From contig JAJFUQ010000155.1 in NCBI GenBank assembly GCA_021372355.1, positions 1 through 64,000 of the forward strand: a stretch of DNA of 64,000 nucleotides, in the 5' to 3' direction. Of the stretch, positions 8,894 to 20,800 are shown piece after piece. The notes beneath the pieces are model-generated. The model was not told where the DNA came from and did no database searches. It worked only from the letters and a program-made list of their open reading frames with translations. A program made the position numbers and the translations under genes. Source of the DNA: Nocardiaceae bacterium (GTDB lineage: Bacteria; Actinomycetota; Actinomycetes; Mycobacteriales; Mycobacteriaceae). The number at the start of each line of letters is the position of its first letter. Position 1 is the stretch's first letter.

Positions 8894-9437
8894 GAGACGG
8901 CTCCTTTCCTGCGGCAATGCGCTAATTACCGAGTGTTTCCCACGCTCAGTGCCAGTCGCGGTCGACTCGGCGCTATCGCCAACGGTTGTGAACCGTCTCA
9001 CACTGGAATTGGGCCCGATCCGGCGGGGTGAGCATTTTCGCACTGCGGACGCCTGATTCGAGCCCTCGCGAGCGTGCTTTATCCTGGAAGGCAAGCGAAT
9101 CCGTGATTTCCACAGCCCGGAGATTGACGAGTTTGCCACCTCGGAGAACGGCAATCGATGCCCATTCGGAACGGCTCTGGTTGGCGTTCGAAGGGGGAAC
9201 TGACCTACAGTTTCTTAATTGCCGACCGTTGATTTCGCATGGAAAGAGACGGTCGGGCGCCGAGCGCTGCAATCGTCCACAAGACTCACCGCAGTCCACG
9301 CGAGCCTGTGATAGCCCACAGGTTAGCCCCTGGTTCAGCTCGGACCTAGCGTCGGCCACCTGCGTGTCCGGCAGACCTGCTGCCGGCATCGTGGCCGGTG
9401 ATCTTCTACTAGGACGTGAGTCCATGAAGGTAAGGGA
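8894..9437. other. Long gap between the DUF4407 gene and gltB
   Basis: 544 bases holding the divergent promoters of the DUF4407 gene and gltB. Open frames across it have a mixed third-base composition unlike the neighbours, so no gene is called. An inverted repeat lies at 9305-9322. The unusual length suggests a long gltB leader or a multi-site control region, but no known riboswitch fold was recognised. Confidence 0.5.
9305..9322. promoter_or_regulatory. Inverted repeat CCTGTG-N6-CACAGG before gltB
   Basis: A perfect 6-base inverted repeat with a 6-base spacer, 116 bases before the gltB start. Spacing is that of a CRP or other dimeric regulator, but the match to TGTGA-N6-TCACA is only partial (7 of 10). 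No convincing GlnR box was found. Confidence 0.3.
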
Positions 9438-12400
9438 ATGAAGCAACCTCCTGGCCGGCAAGGCCTGTACGACCCCGCTAACGAGCACGACGCCTGTGGT
9501 GTCGCCTTCGTCGTTGACATGCACGGACGAAAGTCACGCGACATCGTCGAGAAGGCAATCACTGCACTGGTCAACCTCGACCACCGTGGGGCCGCTGGTG
9601 CAGAGCCGAACACCGGTGACGGTGCGGGAATCCTGATCCAGATCCCGGACGCGTTCTTCCGCGCGGTCGTGGATTTCGAGCTCCCCGCCGAGGGCGCTTA
9701 CGCCTCGGGTATCGCGTTCCTCCCGCAGGGCCGCATCGCGCAGAAGCGCGCGGCTGCTGGAGTCGAGCGCATCGTCGCGCAGGAGGGCCTCGAGGTCCTC
9801 GGCTGGCGTGAGGTTCCGACCGACGACTCGTCGCTCGGTGCACTCGCCCGCGACGCGATGCCGACCTTCCGCCAGATCTTCATCGCGGGCAAGGGCCTCG
9901 AGGGTCTTGCTCTCGAACGCAAGACCTATGTCATCCGCAAGCGGATCGAGCACGAGCTCGGCGCCGAGCCGAGCGTCGACGGCACCGACCGCGGTTCGGT
10001 GTACTTCCCGAGCCTGTCGGGTAGCACCTTCGTCTACAAGGGCATGCTGACCACGCCGCAGCTCAAGGACTTCTACCTCGACCTGCAGGACGAGCGCGTC
10101 GAGTCCGCGCTCGGCCTCGTGCACTCGCGCTTCTCGACGAACACGTTCCCGTCGTGGCCGCTCGCGCACCCGTACCGTCGCGTTGCGCACAACGGTGAGA
10201 TCAACACCGTCACCGGTAACGAGAAGTGGATGCGTGCCCGCGAGGCGCTCATCGCTTCGGACGTCTTCGGCGACGACCTGGCCAAGATCTTCCCGATCTG
10301 TACCCCGGGCGCCTCGGACACCGCTCGTTTCGACGAGGTGCTCGAGCTGCTCCACCTCGGTGGACGCGACATCCACCACGCCGTGCTCATGATGGTTCCC
10401 GAGGCTTGGGAGCGCAATGAGGACATGGACTCCAAGCGCAGGGCCTTCTACGAGTACCACTCCACGCTCATGGAGCCGTGGGACGGACCGGCGTGCATCT
10501 GCTTCACCGACGGCACGGTCATGGGTGCGGTCCTCGACCGCAACGGCCTTCGCCCCGGTCGTTACTGGGTCACCGAAGACGGACTCGTTGTGCTCGCGTC
10601 CGAGGCCGGCGTTCTGCCGATCGACGCCTCGACCGTCGTTCAGCGTGGCCGCCTCCAGCCGGGCAAGATGTTCCTCGTCGACACCGCGCAGGGCCGCATT
10701 GTCAGCGACGAAGAAATCAAGGACGCGCTCGTCTCGGAGCACCCGTACCAGCAGTGGCTGGACGAGGGTCTCGTCTACCTGAAGGACCTGCCGGAGCACC
10801 CGCACGTGCACATGTCGCACGATCGCGTTCTCATCCGGCAGCAGGTCTTCGGCTACACCACCGAAGAGCTCAACATCCTGCTCGCCCCGATGGCCAAGAC
10901 CGGCCTCGAGGCACTCGGCTCGATGGGTACCGACACGCCGATCGCGGTGCTGTCGGCTCGCCCGCGCATGCTGTTCGACTACTTCCAGCAGTTGTTCGCG
11001 CAGGTCACGAACCCGCCGCTCGACGCCATCCGCGAAGAGGTCGTCACCAGCCTGCAGGCGAACATCGGCCCCGAAGGCGATCTGCTGCACCCGAACGCGG
11101 CCTCGTGCCGCCAGATCTCGCTGCCCTCGCCGATCCTGCACAACGACGAGCTCGCCAAGTTCGTCCACATCAACGACGAAGGTACCCAGCCGGGTCTTCG
11201 CAGTGTCGTGGTGCGCTGTCTGTACCCGGTCGCCGATGGTGGCGAGGGTCTGCGCAAGGCGCTCGACGCGGTGTGCTCCCAGGTGTCGGCCTCGATCGAG
11301 GGCGGCGCTCGCATCATCATCCTCAGCGACCGGGAGTCGAACGAGAAGCTCGCGCCGATCCCCTCGTTGCTGTTCACCTCGGCGGTTCACCAGCACCTCG
11401 TGCGCGACAAGACGCGTACCAAGGTCGGCCTGATCGTCGAGTCCGGTGACGCTCGCGAGATCCATCACATGGCGACCCTGGTCGGCTGTGGTGCTGCCGC
11501 GATCAACCCCTACATGGCCTTCGAGACCATCGAGGACATGATCGAGCGCGATGCCATCGTCGGCGTCGACTTCGAGAAGGCTGTTCAGAACTACATCAAG
11601 GCCGCCGGCAAGGGTGTTCTGAAGGTCATGTCCAAGATGGGCATCTCGACGATCGCGTCGTACCGCGGTGCGCAGCTGTTCCAGGTGATCGGTCTGTCGC
11701 AGGAACTGTGCGACCAGTACTTCACCGGTATGACCAGCCAGCTCGGCGGTATCGGCCTCGACGAGATCTCTGCCGACGTCGCGGCCCGCCATGCCACCGC
11801 GTTCCTCATCAACAAGCCGGAGCGCTCGCACCGCGAGCTCGAGGTCGGCGGTGAGTACCAGTGGCGTCGTGAGGGCGAGTACCACCTGTTCAACCCGGAC
11901 ACGGTGTTCAAGCTCCAGCACTCGACCCGCAGCGGTCAGTACAAGATCTTCAAGGAGTACACGCAGCTCGTCGACGATCAGTCGGAGCGCCTGGCCTCCC
12001 TGCGCGGTCTGTTCCGCTTCCGCACCGAGAACCGCAAGCCGATCTCGATCGACGAGGTCGAGCCGGTGTCGGAGATCGTCAAGCGCTTCTCGACCGGTGC
12101 GATGAGCTACGGCTCGATCTCGGCCGAGGCGCACGAGACGCTCGCCATCGCGATGAACCGTCTCGGTGGCCGCTCGAACTCGGGTGAGGGTGGAGAAGAC
12201 CCGCGCCGGTTCACTCCGGACGAGAACGGTGACTGGCGTCGCAGCGCGATCAAGCAGGTTGCGTCGGGTCGCTTCGGTGTCACGTCGCACTACCTGACGA
12301 ACTGCACCGACATCCAGATCAAGATGGCGCAGGGTGCCAAGCCGGGTGAGGGTGGTCAGCTGCCGGGTCACAAGGTGTACCCGTGGGTTGCCGAGGTTCG

Positions 12401-14012
12401 TCACTCGACTCCGGGTGTCGGCCTCATCTCGCCGCCGCCGCACCACGACATCTACTCGATCGAGGACCTGGCGCAGCTCATCCACGACCTGAAGAACGCG
12501 AACCCGTCTGCGCGGATTCACGTGAAGCTGGTCTCGGAGGTCGGTGTCGGAACGGTTGCCGCGGGTGTCTCGAAGGCACATGCCGACGTCGTTCTGATCT
12601 CGGGTCACGACGGCGGCACCGGTGCTTCGCCGCTCACCTCGCTCAAGCACGCGGGTGCGCCGTGGGAGATCGGCCTCGCCGAGACCCAGCAGACCCTGAT
12701 GCTCAACGGACTGCGTGACCGCATCGTGGTCCAGGTCGATGGCCAGTTGAAGACCGGTCGCGACGTCATCGTCGCCGCGCTGCTCGGTGGTGAGGAGTTC
12801 GGTTTCGCGACCGCTCCGCTCGTCGTGTCGGGCTGCATCATGATGCGCGTCTGCCACCTCGACACCTGCCCGGTCGGTGTCGCCACGCAGAACCCGATTC
12901 TGCGCAAGCGCTTCACCGGTCAGCCGGAGTTCGTCGAGAACTTCTTCAAGTTCATCGCCGAGGAAGTCCGCGAGTACCTGGCACTGCTCGGTTTCCGCAC
13001 GCTCGCCGAGGCCATCGGCCACGTCGAACTGCTCGACACCACCAAGGCCAAGGAGCACTGGAAGGCGAGCAAGCTCGACCTGTCGCCGATCCTCGACATG
13101 CCGGAATCGCCGTTCATGCAGCAGGACCTCTACTGCACCGGCACGCAGGACCACGGCCTCGACAAGGCGCTCGACAACAAGCTCATCGCCGAGAGCCGTC
13201 CGGCCATCGAGAACGGGACCGCGGTCAAGTTCGAGTCGCCGATCAGCAACGTCAACCGCACGGTCGGCACGATGCTCGGCCACGAGGTGACCAAGGTCTA
13301 CGGCGGCGAAGGCCTGCCGGAAGGCACGATCGACATCACCTTCACGGGTTCGGCGGGTAACAGCTTCGGTGCGTTCGTGCCGTCTGGTATCACGCTGCGG
13401 ATCTTCGGTGACGCCAACGACTACGTCGGTAAGGGTCTCTCGGGTGGAAACATCGTCGTGCGCCCGGCGCTCGACGCACCGGAGGGCTTCGTCGCGGAGA
13501 AGAACATCATCGCGGGCAACGTGATCCTGTTCGGCGCGACGAAGGGTTCGGCTCTGATCCGCGGTATCGCCGGCGAGCGCTTCTGCGTTCGTAACTCGGG
13601 TGCGACGGCGGTCGTCGAGGGTGTCGGTGACCACGGTTGTGAGTACATGACCGGTGGAAAGGTCGTCGTCCTCGGTGAGACCGGACGCAACTTCGGTGCC
13701 GGTATGTCCGGTGGTGTCGCGTACATCTACGACCCGGGCCGCAAGTTCGAGGCCAACCTCAACACCGAGATGGTCGATCTCGAGGATCTGTCGGGCGACG
13801 ACTTCACCTGGTTGAAGTCGATCGTCACGAAGCACCGCGACGAGACCGGTTCGGCAGTGGCCGAGAAGATCCTGCACGACTGGTCGCAGCAGGTGAGCCA
13901 CTTCGTCAAGGTCATGCCGCGTGACTACAAGCGTGTTCTCATTGCGATCGACAAGGCGGAGAAGATCGGTCGCGACGTCAGCGAAGCAATCATGGAGGCA
14001 GCACGTGGGTGA
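9438..14012 (+). CDS. gltB: Glutamate synthase large subunit
   Basis: A full-length 1524-residue GOGAT alpha chain. It takes the amide of glutamine and reductively transfers it to 2-oxoglutarate, making glutamate for ammonia assimilation. The N-terminal nucleophile glutaminase begins at Cys20 (DACGVAF) after a 19-residue propeptide that should be cleaved. The FMN/2-oxoglutarate barrel carries the 3Fe-4S cysteine cluster [12 protein letters not shown]. The C-terminal beta-helix is rich in GG repeats ([22 protein letters not shown]). It overlaps gltD by 8 bases, so the two subunits are co-translated. No frameshift or missing catalytic residue was seen. Confidence 0.98.
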   Translation: MKQPPGRQGLYDPANEHDACGVAFVVDMHGRKSRDIVEKAITALVNLDHRGAAGAEPNTGDGAGILIQIPDAFFRAVVDFELPAEGAYASGIAFLPQGRIAQKRAAAGVERIVAQEGLEVLGWREVPTDDSSLGALARDAMPTFRQIFIAGKGLEGLALERKTYVIRKRIEHELGAEPSVDGTDRGSVYFPSLSGSTFVYKGMLTTPQLKDFYLDLQDERVESALGLVHSRFSTNTFPSWPLAHPYRRVAHNGEINTVTGNEKWMRAREALIASDVFGDDLAKIFPICTPGASDTARFDEVLELLHLGGRDIHHAVLMMVPEAWERNEDMDSKRRAFYEYHSTLMEPWDGPACICFTDGTVMGAVLDRNGLRPGRYWVTEDGLVVLASEAGVLPIDASTVVQRGRLQPGKMFLVDTAQGRIVSDEEIKDALVSEHPYQQWLDEGLVYLKDLPEHPHVHMSHDRVLIRQQVFGYTTEELNILLAPMAKTGLEALGSMGTDTPIAVLSARPRMLFDYFQQLFAQVTNPPLDAIREEVVTSLQANIGPEGDLLHPNAASCRQISLPSPILHNDELAKFVHINDEGTQPGLRSVVVRCLYPVADGGEGLRKALDAVCSQVSASIEGGARIIILSDRESNEKLAPIPSLLFTSAVHQHLVRDKTRTKVGLIVESGDAREIHHMATLVGCGAAAINPYMAFETIEDMIERDAIVGVDFEKAVQNYIKAAGKGVLKVMSKMGISTIASYRGAQLFQVIGLSQELCDQYFTGMTSQLGGIGLDEISADVAARHATAFLINKPERSHRELEVGGEYQWRREGEYHLFNPDTVFKLQHSTRSGQYKIFKEYTQLVDDQSERLASLRGLFRFRTENRKPISIDEVEPVSEIVKRFSTGAMSYGSISAEAHETLAIAMNRLGGRSNSGEGGEDPRRFTPDENGDWRRSAIKQVASGRFGVTSHYLTNCTDIQIKMAQGAKPGEGGQLPGHKVYPWVAEVRHSTPGVGLISPPPHHDIYSIEDLAQLIHDLKNANPSARIHVKLVSEVGVGTVAAGVSKAHADVVLISGHDGGTGASPLTSLKHAGAPWEIGLAETQQTLMLNGLRDRIVVQVDGQLKTGRDVIVAALLGGEEFGFATAPLVVSGCIMMRVCHLDTCPVGVATQNPILRKRFTGQPEFVENFFKFIAEEVREYLALLGFRTLAEAIGHVELLDTTKAKEHWKASKLDLSPILDMPESPFMQQDLYCTGTQDHGLDKALDNKLIAESRPAIENGTAVKFESPISNVNRTVGTMLGHEVTKVYGGEGLPEGTIDITFTGSAGNSFGAFVPSGITLRIFGDANDYVGKGLSGGNIVVRPALDAPEGFVAEKNIIAGNVILFGATKGSALIRGIAGERFCVRNSGATAVVEGVGDHGCEYMTGGKVVVLGETGRNFGAGMSGGVAYIYDPGRKFEANLNTEMVDLEDLSGDDFTWLKSIVTKHRDETGSAVAEKILHDWSQQVSHFVKVMPRDYKRVLIAIDKAEKIGRDVSEAIMEAARG

Positions 14013-15471
14013 CCCCTCAGGCTTTTTGAAGATCACCAAGCGTGAATTGCCGGTCCGTCGTCCGGTTCCGCTGCGCCTGCTCGACTGGAAAGAGGTCTAC
14101 GAAGACTTCAGCGAGGAGGCCCTGCGAGGCCAGGCATCCCGATGCATGGACTGCGGTATCCCGTTCTGCCACAACGGTTGCCCGCTCGGAAACCTGATTC
14201 CCGAGTGGAACGACCTCGTCTACAAGGACCGTTGGCGCGACGCGATCGACCGTCTCCACGCGACGAACAACTTCCCGGAGTTCACGGGCCGCCTGTGCCC
14301 GGCTCCGTGTGAGGGTTCGTGCGTTCTGGGTATCAACCAGGACCCGGTCACGATCAAGCAGGTCGAGGTCGAGATCATCGATCACGCCTTCGACAACGGC
14401 TGGGTCGTCCCGGTCTACCCGACGCAGCTCACCGGCAAGAAGATCGCCGTCGTGGGTTCGGGACCGGCTGGACTGGCCGCTGCGCAGCAGCTGACCCGGG
14501 CCGGCCACAGCGTCACGGTGTTCGAGCGCGACGACCGCATCGGCGGTCTGCTCCGCTACGGCATCCCCGAGTTCAAGATGGAGAAGCGCCACGTCGACCG
14601 TCGTCTCGCGCAGATGACGGCCGAGGGCACGGTCTTCAAGACCGGTGTCAACGTCGGCGTCGACATCACCGCTGCCGAACTGCGCGAGCAGTTCGATGCG
14701 GTCGTGCTCTCCGGTGGTGCCACCGATCGTCGTGATCTGCCGATCCCGGGCCGTGAGCTCGAGGGCATCTACCAGGCGATGGAGTACCTGCCGCAGGCGA
14801 ACCGCGTGCAGCAGGGCGACCAGATCACCGACGCTGACGGCCTTCCGCCGATCAACGCGCGGGGCAAGAAGGTCATCATCATCGGTGGTGGTGACACGGG
14901 TGCTGACTGCCTCGGAACCGCACACCGTCAGGGCGCGGAGTCGATCCACCAGTTCGAGATCATGCCGCGGCCGCCGCAGGAGCGTGCGGACACGACGCCG
15001 TGGCCGACGTACCCGCTCATGTTCCGCGTCTCTTCGGCACACGAAGAGGGCGGCGAGCGCGTTTACTCGGTCAACACCGAGAAGTTCGTCGGCGAAAACG
15101 GCAAGCTCACCGGTCTGCACGGCCACGAGGTCGAGTTCAAGGACGGTCGCTTCCACAAGGTCGAAGGCTCGGACTTCACGATGGACACCGACATCGTCTT
15201 CCTCGCGATGGGCTTCGTCGGCTCGGAGAAGCCGGGTCTGTTGACTGACCTCGGTGTCGAGTTCGATCAGCGACAGAACGTCAAGCGCAACAGCGACTGG
15301 GAGACCAACGTCCCGGGCGTCTTCGTCGCCGGTGACATGGGTCGCGGCCAGTCGCTCATCGTGTGGGCGATCGCGGAGGGCCGCTCGTGTGCCGCCGCTG
15401 TCGATACCTACCTCGATGGGGAAACCGCGCTTCCGTCGCCGATTCGTCCGACGGATACGCCCCAGCGCTAG
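14005..15471 (+). CDS. gltD: Glutamate synthase small subunit
   Basis: A 488-residue FAD/NADPH-binding beta subunit that feeds electrons to GltB. The N-terminal cysteine motifs for the 4Fe-4S clusters are present ([13 protein letters not shown] and CPAPCEGSC), followed by an FAD Rossmann motif [10 protein letters not shown] and an NADPH motif GGGDTGADC. The GTG at 14005 is chosen: it follows GGAGG (13994-13998), gives the family N-terminus VGDPSGFLK, and overlaps the gltB stop, which indicates translational coupling. Longer in-frame extensions into gltB are shadows. Confidence 0.97.
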   Translation: MGDPSGFLKITKRELPVRRPVPLRLLDWKEVYEDFSEEALRGQASRCMDCGIPFCHNGCPLGNLIPEWNDLVYKDRWRDAIDRLHATNNFPEFTGRLCPAPCEGSCVLGINQDPVTIKQVEVEIIDHAFDNGWVVPVYPTQLTGKKIAVVGSGPAGLAAAQQLTRAGHSVTVFERDDRIGGLLRYGIPEFKMEKRHVDRRLAQMTAEGTVFKTGVNVGVDITAAELREQFDAVVLSGGATDRRDLPIPGRELEGIYQAMEYLPQANRVQQGDQITDADGLPPINARGKKVIIIGGGDTGADCLGTAHRQGAESIHQFEIMPRPPQERADTTPWPTYPLMFRVSSAHEEGGERVYSVNTEKFVGENGKLTGLHGHEVEFKDGRFHKVEGSDFTMDTDIVFLAMGFVGSEKPGLLTDLGVEFDQRQNVKRNSDWETNVPGVFVAGDMGRGQSLIVWAIAEGRSCAAAVDTYLDGETALPSPIRPTDTPQR

Positions 15472-15473
15472 GA

Positions 15474-15566
15474 GGAGGTTCCGAAGCATCGCAGGGAGTA
15501 CCGCAGCGAAGCGAGGAACGGACCGAGGAGCGCAGGGACCGACGGAGCGCTGCATGATGCAGCGCT
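15474..15566. repeat. Candidate purine-rich intergenic repeat ending in a palindrome
   Basis: The 93 bases after gltD are built of short GC/AG-rich units (CGCAGGGA appears twice, with GCGAAGCGAGGAACGG between them) and end in a perfect palindrome, AGCGCTGCAT-G-ATGCAGCGCT (15546-15566). The style resembles dispersed intergenic repeats of Rhodococcus-like genomes, but only one copy is visible here, so the call is tentative. Confidence 0.35.
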
Positions 15567-15589
15567 AGGGGATCTAGCACCCACGCCAG

Positions 15590-15640
15590 CCGCCCGCTCA
15601 CACCGATCAGCATGAATCGGTGAGGCGGGCGGTTGTCGTT
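15590..15640 (+). terminator. Terminator after gltD
   Basis: A long GC-rich stem (CCGCCCGCTCACACCGAT pairing with ATCGGTGAGGCGGGCGG, slightly imperfect) with an 8-base loop, followed by TTGTCGTTTGT. It is the likely rho-independent terminator of the gltBD transcript. The rest of the gap to 15820 holds the promoter of the next gene and no recognisable feature. Confidence 0.75.
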
Positions 15641-15820
15641 TGTAGACTTCCTACACATCGCGCTAATTCGTTTGGGAGACACGCGGAACGCCAGTTACGA
15701 GAGTTTCTGGTGATCTGCGCGATAATGTCGCTCTGCTTTCAGCGAACACCCTATGAACGTCGCTCTTTTGGTCCAAACTCGTAATAGAAGCGTGACCTTC
15801 AAAGAAGCGGGTGGTGGCAA

Positions 15821-16774
15821 GTGGCTTACGAGTACGAACCAATCCCGCTGGCCTCGCGGGAAGAGCCGCTCGACGCCTACTCCCGAGTTGTCAGCACCGT
15901 GGCGCGTACCCTCACTCCGCACGTCGCTTTTGTCCAGACTCGTCGGAGCAACGGTTCAGCCGTCGTGTTCTCCGATGAGGGGCACATGCTGACCAATGCG
16001 CATGTGGTGGGCTCGGCTGTGCGCGGCAAGGCAACATTCCCGGACGGGCTGCAGGTCGACTTCGACGTGATCGGCAGTGATCCGCTTTCCGACCTCGCCG
16101 TATTGCTCGCGCACCAGAACTGCCCGCCGCCTGCGCGTTTCGGCAACGCAGATGATCTGGTCGTAGGGCAACTGGCGGTGGCGGTCGGCTCGCCGCTTGG
16201 GCTCACCGGATCGGTCACCGCCGGAATCGTGAGCGCGCTCGGTCGTGCCCTGCCCGTCGGTTCGGGCAACACCGCACGCGTCATCGAGAACGTCATTCAG
16301 ACCGACGCGACGCTCAACCCGGGTAACTCCGGTGGCGCGCTGGCGGATTCGCGCGGTTGCGTGGTCGGTATCAACACCGCGATCGCGGGACACGGTCTGG
16401 GCCTCGCGGTTCCGATCAACCCGACAACGCTGCGCATCATCGACACGCTGCAGGTCGAAGGCCAGGTTCGGCGGGCGTACCTCGGCATCGTCGGCGTACC
16501 GTCGCCGGTTCCGGCATCGGTCTTCGAACGGACCGGCCAGCGCAGCGGGCTCCGCGTCGTCGAGGTCGTGCCCGGTGGACCCGCGGACATGGCCGGCTTG
16601 CGTGCGGACGACCTCGTGCTGAGCGTGGCGCGCGAGCAGATCGCCGACGCCGGCGACATCCAGAAGAAGCTCTTCGGTGAGGTCATCGGAACTCTGCTGC
16701 CGGTCACGGTACTGCGCAGCGGTGCGATGGTGGATGTCCTCGCGACGCCGATCGAACTCAGCTACAACGACTGA
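15821..16774 (+). CDS. HtrA/DegP-like trypsin-fold protease with PDZ domain, no export signal
   Basis: A 317-residue S1C-family serine protease. The catalytic triad is intact: His61 in TNAHVV, Asp91 in DPLSDLAVL and Ser170 in NPGNSGGAL. A single PDZ domain follows (about 205-305; LRVVEVVPGGPADMAG). Unlike the usual DegP or PepD/HtrA proteins there is no signal peptide or membrane helix before the protease, so as called the enzyme would be cytosolic. The GTG start at 15821 has only a weak ribosome site (AAAGAAGCGG), and no better upstream start gives an export signal. It stands alone between gltBD and a convergent SDR gene. Confidence 0.85.
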   Translation: MAYEYEPIPLASREEPLDAYSRVVSTVARTLTPHVAFVQTRRSNGSAVVFSDEGHMLTNAHVVGSAVRGKATFPDGLQVDFDVIGSDPLSDLAVLLAHQNCPPPARFGNADDLVVGQLAVAVGSPLGLTGSVTAGIVSALGRALPVGSGNTARVIENVIQTDATLNPGNSGGALADSRGCVVGINTAIAGHGLGLAVPINPTTLRIIDTLQVEGQVRRAYLGIVGVPSPVPASVFERTGQRSGLRVVEVVPGGPADMAGLRADDLVLSVAREQIADAGDIQKKLFGEVIGTLLPVTVLRSGAMVDVLATPIELSYND

Positions 16775-16794
16775 CCGGCATAGCGGCCGGTCAG
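16771..16794. terminator. Hairpin between the convergent protease and SDR genes
   Basis: Perfect 8-base arms CTGACCGG and CCGGTCAG around an 8-base loop, overlapping the protease stop codon and lying 14 bases beyond the end of the facing SDR gene. It could terminate both transcripts. Confidence 0.5.
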
Positions 16795-16807
16795 CCGTTT
16801 GAGCTGG

Positions 16808-17638
16808 CTACTTCATACCGGGGACGACCAGCCCTGCGATCGTGGCCTGCACGCGCTGGTAGCTGGAGCCGGAGAGACGAACGAGCGCATCGAGAGACTT
16901 CGCGTCGATACCGATGAGGACGCGACCCTTCTTCTTCTCGATGCCCTTGATGATCTCCTTGGCCGCGGACTCCGGGCTCACGTGCAAGAACAGCTTCTCG
17001 AACAGTTCGGTCTGCTTGCGGCCGGCTTCGGTGCCACCGGTGTCCGCGTTCTTGGCGATGTTGGTCTTGATTCCGCCGGGGTGAACGCACGTCACCTCGA
17101 CGTTGTGGTCCGAGATCAGCATCTCCTGGCGCAGCGACTCGGTGAGTCCGCGAACGGCGAACTTGGCGGCGTTGTACGGCGACTGGCCCGGGTTGGCGAG
17201 CAGGCCGAACAGGCTCGAGATGTTGACCAGGTGGCCGTCACCGCTCGCGATGAGGTGCGGGAGAAATGCCTTGGAGCCGTTGAGAACACCGCCGAAGTCG
17301 ATGTTCATCACGCGGTCGAAGCGCTCGAAGGTGAGATCTTCGAAGTTTCCGGTGGCGGAGATTCCGGCGTTGTTGATGACGACGTTGACGACACCGAACT
17401 CGGCTGCGACCGCCTCGGCGTACGCGAGGAAGGCGGCGCGGTCGGCGACATCGAGCCGGTGAGTGTGAACTCGGGCTCCGGCCGCGCGGGCAAGTTCGGC
17501 GGTCTCGGCGAGGCCGGCCTCATCGACGTCGCTCAGTGCGAGTCCGGTGGCACCCTTCTTCGCGAGTTCCACGGCGAGCGCACGGCCGATTCCGGATCCC
17601 GCACCAGTGATGACTGCGACCTTGCCCTTGAGCTTCAT
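16808..17638 (-). CDS. Short-chain dehydrogenase/reductase
   Basis: A 276-residue classical SDR. It shows the nucleotide motif TGAGSGIG (11-18), NNAG (89-92), and the catalytic Ser141 and Tyr155-x3-Lys159 (PYNAAK). The acidic Asp37 after beta-2 suggests NAD preference. The C-terminal 90 residues are of the DltE-like/acyl-reductase kind; the substrate is unknown. The ATG at 17638 is chosen because the longer frame adds an unrelated 16 residues; AGGACG lies ahead of it. A TGGGAC-N5-GTCCCA palindrome at 17669-17685 lies just upstream, pointing to a dedicated repressor encoded elsewhere. Confidence 0.9.
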   Translation of the reverse strand: MKLKGKVAVITGAGSGIGRALAVELAKKGATGLALSDVDEAGLAETAELARAAGARVHTHRLDVADRAAFLAYAEAVAAEFGVVNVVINNAGISATGNFEDLTFERFDRVMNIDFGGVLNGSKAFLPHLIASGDGHLVNISSLFGLLANPGQSPYNAAKFAVRGLTESLRQEMLISDHNVEVTCVHPGGIKTNIAKNADTGGTEAGRKQTELFEKLFLHVSPESAAKEIIKGIEKKKGRVLIGIDAKSLDALVRLSGSSYQRVQATIAGLVVPGMK

Positions 17639-17668
17639 ATTTCGTCCTGACTTCGTTGTCGATGTATA

Positions 17669-17685
17669 TGGGACATATCGTCCCA
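17669..17685. promoter_or_regulatory. Palindrome TGGGAC-N5-GTCCCA upstream of the SDR
   Basis: A perfect 6-base inverted repeat about 30 bases before the SDR start codon. The size and position fit a TetR- or GntR-type operator overlapping the promoter. Confidence 0.4.
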
Positions 17686-17754
17686 CTTAACGTCCGACGC
17701 TACGTGACTCGCGGCGTCGATGCATTGACCGGCGTCACAGTCCAGAGAACGAGA

Positions 17755-17792
17755 ATGGGCGATATCTCGTCCGGAAACGAAATATCGCCCAT
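17755..17792 (-). terminator. Hairpin terminator of the lysX-like gene
   Basis: ATGGGCGATAT at 17755-17765 pairs perfectly with ATATCGCCCAT at 17782-17792, with a partly pairing interior (CTCGT/ACGA). It lies 10 bases past the stop on the minus strand. The flanks are only weakly T-rich. Confidence 0.65.
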
Positions 17793-17801
17793 CCTCCTAT
17801 T

Positions 17802-20800
17802 TCAGCGGCTGGCCAGCGGCTTCACGAAGGGGAACGCGAGCGATTCGCGCACTGTGCGCCCGGTGATCAGCGTGATCACGCGGTCGACGTCGAGCCACAG
17901 ACCCGCCGTCGGCAGCATGCCGAACTCCAGCGCCTCGAGATAGGCGTCGTTGGCGCGAATGGCGTCGACATCACCGGCGAGCGCGCGGCTTTCCTCGAGA
18001 GCCAGACGACGTCGTTGCTCGAGTGGATCCGTCAGTTCGGTGTGGACCGATCCCAGAATCGAACCCCACGCCACGAGGTCGCACCGCTCCGCGAGGTCCT
18101 CGTCTGTCGCGAGGGCGCGAGCCATGGGAGCCATCGTCACCGGGAAGTCCCGATAGAACGTCGGCAGTTCGGTACGGGCCACGACCAAGCGCTCGTAGAG
18201 CGCGTACGCGAGCCGACCTTCGTCCCACGTATGCCGAGGCGTGATACCTGCGGTCTCACACATGATCCGGAGGGTCGAGATCGTGGTGCCGGCGTTCACC
18301 GGCTGACCGGCGGCTTCGCTGACCGCTTCGTAGAACGTGCGGACCGGCCAAGGGCCGCCGATGTCGAACGGACGCATCACGCCGTCGTAGCGCTGCCGGA
18401 ACGACAGCGCCTGACCGTGGACTGCCAGCGCGGCCTGCTGGACCATCTCCTGGCACCGCGTGACCATCTCGCCATAACCGATGTGCGCTTCGAACGCATG
18501 GAGCGTCGTGAACTCCGGGTTGTGCTGCGCACTCGTCCCGGAGTCGGCGAAGCTCCGCCCGAGTTCGTAGACCCGCTCCAACCCACCGATTGCCAACTGC
18601 TTGAGCTGCAGCGCTGGAGTGGTTCGGAGGCGAAGTTCGAGGCCGAACACGTCCGCCTGCGTCCGGAACGAACGAGCGTTGAGGCCGTTCGAATTCGACT
18701 GCAGGATGGGAGTTTCCGCCTCCAGGTAGTCCCAGCCCGCAAGCGAGGACCGGATCGAATGCAGCACGACGCTGCGTGCCCGTGCTACTTCCCGGGCGCT
18801 CGGGTTGGTGGCGAGTTCGACGTGCCGCTGCCGCACCTTGGCCTCCGGGGAGACCAGTCCCTTGTGCCGGTCGGGGAGCGGGTGCAGGCTCTTCGTGACG
18901 AGCCGCCAGTCCATCGCAAACAGGCTGATCTCAGCCTTGCGTGCGCGCCCGATCGGTCCGCTGACCTCGATGAGATCGCCGAGGTCGAACATCGAGCCGA
19001 AGGTGGCTGCTTTGTCCTCGCCGCAGCGATTCGCGTCGACCATGACCTGGATGTCTCCGGTGGCATCCCGCAGCTTGGCGAACCCGAGACCGCCGAGGTC
19101 ACGCCACGCCAACAGCCGCCCGGTCAGACGGACGCGAGTGCCGGAGACGGCATCGCGAGCCGCGGCGATCGTGTGCGTCGGCTGGTAGGCGGGTGGGTAA
19201 CCGGGGATGCCGGCCTCGGCGAGACGCGCGAGCTTGTCGATGCGAACCCTGACGTGTTCTGGCCGTTGCGGCTGCCTCGACAGAACCGGAAGCGGTTGGG
19301 GGATGGGCGATTCGAGCAAATCCGCGAGAATCGACCGGTCGATCCGGGTGCGGCCGGAGGTGAAGGTCGATGCCGCCCGGCGTCGACCTTCGATAACGCC
19401 GCTGGCGATCGAGACTCGCGAGACTCGCCCTGCTGGGTACGCGACGTACCGCGGCACCCACTTCGGTCGGTACTGCTCATTGGCCGCTCGTGACGAGTCC
19501 TGCTGCCACCAGCGTGACAGGAACAGCGGAATCCGCGCCATTCCGCTCGTTGCCGTGTTGTCGACGTCGGTGAAGCCAAACGAGATCCGGGTGAGACCGA
19601 GGGCCGCGGAGGCCAGTACGAGCTCGCTCATCATCAGTTCGGTGATGCCGCCAGGAGCCGACTCATCGCGGCACAGGAGGTCCACCGTTGCCCCCGTGGC
19701 GCCCCACGGAACGAGACTCATCATCGCGACCGGACCACCCGGGCCGACTGCCTCGACCAGGAGCGATTCGGTGTCGCTCGGCTCGCCGATCCGGCCCAGC
19801 GAGCGGTGGAATCCGCGCTCGGTGTGGGTGTCGGCCCACTGCGCCGCGCGCTTGTGCACCGCGGCGAGTTCGGCCGCGGCAATGTCGGCTTGGCGCCGAA
19901 CCCGCACGGTGAGGCCCTGCTTCCGCAAGCGGTTTCCGGCGAGGCGGATCGCCTTGAATTCCGGTGCGCTGAGATCGAATTCGGTCGGGTTGAGGATCGC
20001 CTCGGACGCCACGCGGAGCGTCGACAGTCCCGCGCGCCGATAAGCGCGAGCACCGAGCTTGCTGGCGCCGGTCGCCGCCGGAATCCAATTGTGATTGCGG
20101 CACATCTCGAGCCACGCCTCGATGGCATGCGGCCACGCCTCTTGATTTCCGACTGGGTCACCCACCGCCATGCTGACCCCGACGCCGGTCCGGTACGCGA
20201 CGGCAGCCTTTCCGCTGGGTGCGAAGACAACGGAGTTGTCGCGTCGAGTCGAGAAGTACGCGAGCGAATCGTTCACATCCGAGCGGGCGATGAGGGCCTG
20301 GATGGCCGACTCGTCGACTTCGGTCAGCGTGTTAGACGTCCGCTGGGTAAGTCGGACGACGGCGAGAACAGCCAGGAAGGCCGCCGCACCGAGCGCCCCG
20401 AGAGCGGTGTCGACGCCGATGGTGACGACGCCGGTGTCGTAGCTGTTGGGGAGGAGGCCGAACATGACCACGCGATTTGCGGCGTACCAGAGCTGGTCCT
20501 GCGCGGCCAGCCGACCGGGTGCGAGGGCGATGATTCCGTACCCGATCGCGGTGAACACCAGGCCGAAGGCGATGACGGCAGCGATCGTCTTTCCGACCGA
20601 TGGCCAGCGCGAATGCTGCGGGAACTGCGGCTGCAGCGCGACCAGAATCGCCAGGACGCCGGCGGAGATTCCGAACGCGATGCCGGAATCGAGGTCGACC
20701 TGCTGGGTCATGACGATGGCATGACCACCCGCCACGACCACGGCCATCACGATGAGGGCCCACCACGCGACGCGTTTCGCGCGCCACAGACCGACCGCTA

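Noticed and set aside
9028..9441. A 137-codon frame ending in an ATGA overlap with gltB
   Set aside because: Third bases are mixed rather than GC-rich as in all neighbours, and the protein has no recognisable features; treated as leader DNA.
9534..14039. A 1501-codon open frame antisense to gltB
   Set aside because: It mirrors the codon pattern of gltB, is made of Arg/Asp/Val/Leu-rich low-information sequence, and has no family features; a GC-rich shadow.
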